From Eumeta japonica (Eukaryota; Arthropoda; Insecta; Lepidoptera; Psychidae), in NCBI GenBank assembly GCA_005406025.1, contig BGZK01000188.1, positions 558,001 through 622,000 of the forward strand: a stretch of 64,000 bases of DNA, in the 5' to 3' direction. The notes below the pieces were generated by a model. The model did not search any database and was not told the DNA's origin. It worked only from the letters and a program-made list of their open reading frames with translations. Positions 62,030 to 64,000 of this stretch are shown piece after piece (within the stretch, counting starts at the first letter, position 1; each line of letters begins with the position of its first letter). Both the position numbers and the translations under genes were made by a program.

Positions 62030-62790
62030 TGCACTTTTTCATACGAATAAATCAATTTTGAAAACATTAATGGCACTCTTCGCTGATGATCTCGGAAACA
62101 TGTTTTTCATACTCTTCGACAGAGTACTTCCAGGAATGAAAATCGTTGAACACGTAATTGGTTCTTAATTTCTGGGAACAAAAATAGTTACAAGGTGACA
62201 GGTCGGCACTGTATGCAGGATTGCATATAAGTTCTACGTTTTTCTCTTTCAAAAATTTATTTGTCTGTTTGGCCATGTGAGAACTGGCATTGTTGTGGTA
62301 AGAGATGACACGACGTTGACGGTTATTTTTACGAAGTTCGTCAATTACTTCCGGAAAACAAATGGTCGTGTACCAATCACTAATCACGGTACGACAATTC
62401 TCCAAAACAACAGTAGCCACGTGTTCAGTTTAATTTAAAAAAAAGAGGCAATAATTCGCTTAGAGGCACATCGCTCGCGCGCGACTTTGGTTGGTTTCGG
62501 CTCATCTCGATAGATCTAAGGAGTCAATTGCTGCTTTGTTTTGGGGTCGTAGCAATAAATCCATGTTTCATCACCTGTTACCATGTTCTGAACCACATTT
62601 GACGCCCCTTCCTCGAATCTGGTAAGTATGGCATCGCACAAAGTGACGCGGTCCGTTTTTTTGAGCCTTAGTTAAATTATGTGGGATCCACCACGAGCAC
62701 AGCTTTTTCATACTCAAATGCTTGTATAGGATTGATGGTATTTGCATCAAGCCTATGCCTAAGGATACCCGAATTTCGTTTCATTTCAGC
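62030..62790 (-). pseudogene. Mariner transposase fossil, copy B
   Basis: The open part (62420-62067) reads MATVVLENCRTVISDWYTTI, NNRQRRVISYHNNASSHMAK with the second catalytic Asp changed to Asn (HNN for HDN), NPAYSADLSPCNYF and EEYEKHVSEIISEECH. It lacks the helix-turn-helix region present in copy A. It belongs to the same family but diverged independently. Confidence 0.85.
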
Positions 62791-63009
62791 AAATGGATTC
62801 GTTTAAAATAAAGTAAACATTTTTAGATAATATAAAGAAACAGATAAATATTATGATAAATAATATTATAAAATAAATAGCGCGAATCTTACCTGGTGGC
62901 GTTTTACTGAAAAATGAGATGAAATTATGACTTTCGTACCCGTCTTCATTCATTCATACTTTTAAATGGCTAAACCACCGCCACATATATTTTTCAACTC
63001 TAGTCTGGT

Positions 63010-64000
63010 GACTAGTATATTATTGTACTCTCGTCATAGTCTCCGTTTACCTCCCGTCTGCAAAACCGTTGCTCCGGAGCGACCTCAGAACCCTCCTTGC
63101 CCTAGAAGATGCCGTCATCCTCTTTGGCGACTTTAATTGTAAAAATCTCAGATGGGGTTGTCCCACTATTAACTATAATGGTGACAAACTCGATCGAATA
63201 CAGGACAGACTAGAATTCGAAATAATCGCGCCCTCTAAGGCGACTTACTTTCCCGGTATCGTAACACATAGGCCATCTACTTTAGATATTGCATTAACTA
63301 AAGGAGTCGTTTTAAATCTAAATTGTATAGAGACTTTACATAGTCTTTTGTCCGACCACCGGCCAGTATTGTTAAAAATAGGACCTCCCGACGGCGGGAG
63401 GCCTATTCCCATATTAATAAAAATCACTGACTGGGAGAGAGTGTCGACCGCGTTTGAGAAAATCGACACTCCGCCCCTTAACAGCATCCCTGATGACATC
63501 AGAACAACAGACGAGATCGAATCTGCTATAGGTGCTCTTACCAGCCACATCAAGACAGTTGTCGAGAAGTGCGAGCGGGAGATTCCGGCATCCTCGGATT
63601 GTCGGAAGTTTCCGCCCGATATTCTCGAATTATTAACAGCAAAAAACGCAGCTCTGCGCCGCGTGAGCACTTATCCTACCCCTGAATATAGATCCAAAGC
63701 GCGAGCTCTCCAACGCAAAGTGAAAGCTCGCGTTCAGGAATTCCAAAATGAGAGTTGGTGCGACCTCATGGAGGAAATTAGACAGTCTCATAAAGCGTTT
63801 TAGAAAGTCACCAAGGCACTTAAATCGGAGGGGTATATCCCCATACCCCCACTTAAAAGACCAGATAATTTTGTTGCCCTAGACGACACGAAGATAGCGG
63901 AGTACCTTGCAGACTCTACAGAGACTCACGCTTCCCTCTGCACGACATCGCTCATATCAATCGCATCGAGGAAGAGATTCTTCATAAAATCTCCCTCGAA
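63010..64000 (+). pseudogene. Second LINE ORF2 fragment (endonuclease), runs off the right edge
   Basis: The recognisable frame begins LVIVSVYLPS and continues VILFGDFNCKNLRWGCP, where GDFN is the endonuclease active-site Asp and Asn. THRPSTLDIAL and HSLLSDHRPVLLKIG follow. A single stop (TAG at 63801-63803, where the family has Trp) interrupts it, and the frame goes on as KVTKALKSEGYIPIPPLKRP. It is much less decayed than the LINE at 56.7-61.1 kb and of a different subfamily. The left boundary near 63010 is abrupt, suggesting 5' truncation or an insertion junction. Confidence 0.82.

Noticed and set aside
1..64000. Intact tRNA or rRNA genes
   Set aside because: The only A-box and B-box pairs found (near 31090-31130 and 34905-34965) sit in SINE contexts with no cloverleaf I could complete.

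Overview
This is AT-rich insect nuclear DNA, almost certainly from a moth or butterfly (Lepidoptera). The evidence is two intron-containing animal genes with ordinary GT-AG splice sites, plus a transposon load typical of Lepidoptera: mariner and Tc1-like fossils, Jockey-clade and RTE-clade LINEs, a rolling-circle Helitron, tRNA-derived SINEs and small MITEs. I cannot name the species.

Gene 1 (minus strand, 20280 to 7923) is a complete 15-exon 10-formyltetrahydrofolate dehydrogenase (ALDH1L). All 15 exons were joined by hand. Every junction keeps frame, the sum is 2784 nt (927 residues plus stop), and all expected catalytic residues are present. It is the one clearly intact, housekeeping-type gene here.

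Gene 2 (minus strand, 41722 to about 33300, possibly further left) is a vanin/biotinidase-like, nitrilase-fold protein. A signal-peptide exon and four further coding exons are visible. The exon that should carry the first part of the nitrilase domain, with the catalytic Glu, is not visible. The signal-peptide exon would splice in frame straight onto the third quarter of the domain. The C-terminus is also unresolved.

The rest is mobile or repeated DNA. Positions 1-7900 hold LINE fossils, one copy of a 0.5-kb MITE family (the second copy lies in an ALDH1L intron) and a 0.4-kb repeat whose partner lies inverted beside a vanin exon. Positions 20.3-33 kb are intergenic, with a mariner fossil, SINEs, a 195-bp MITE and diverged repeats. 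Positions 42764-47903 are one Helitron with both ends preserved and at least seven frame breaks. Positions 48.5-49.5 kb are a 47-bp minisatellite with a 188-bp higher-order unit. Positions 50.8-51.9 kb are a DDE transposase fossil. Positions 56729-61068 are a Jockey-type LINE with a perfect 12-bp target-site duplication. Positions 61.7-62.8 kb hold a small coding-looking ORF with a duplicated end and another mariner fossil. From about 63.0 kb to the right edge there is a second, less decayed LINE.

I found no convincing new biological system. The observations most worth checking are the vanin-like gene without its catalytic-Glu exon, the 57-residue ORF at 61766-61939, the recently amplified minisatellite beside the Helitron, and two hairpins.
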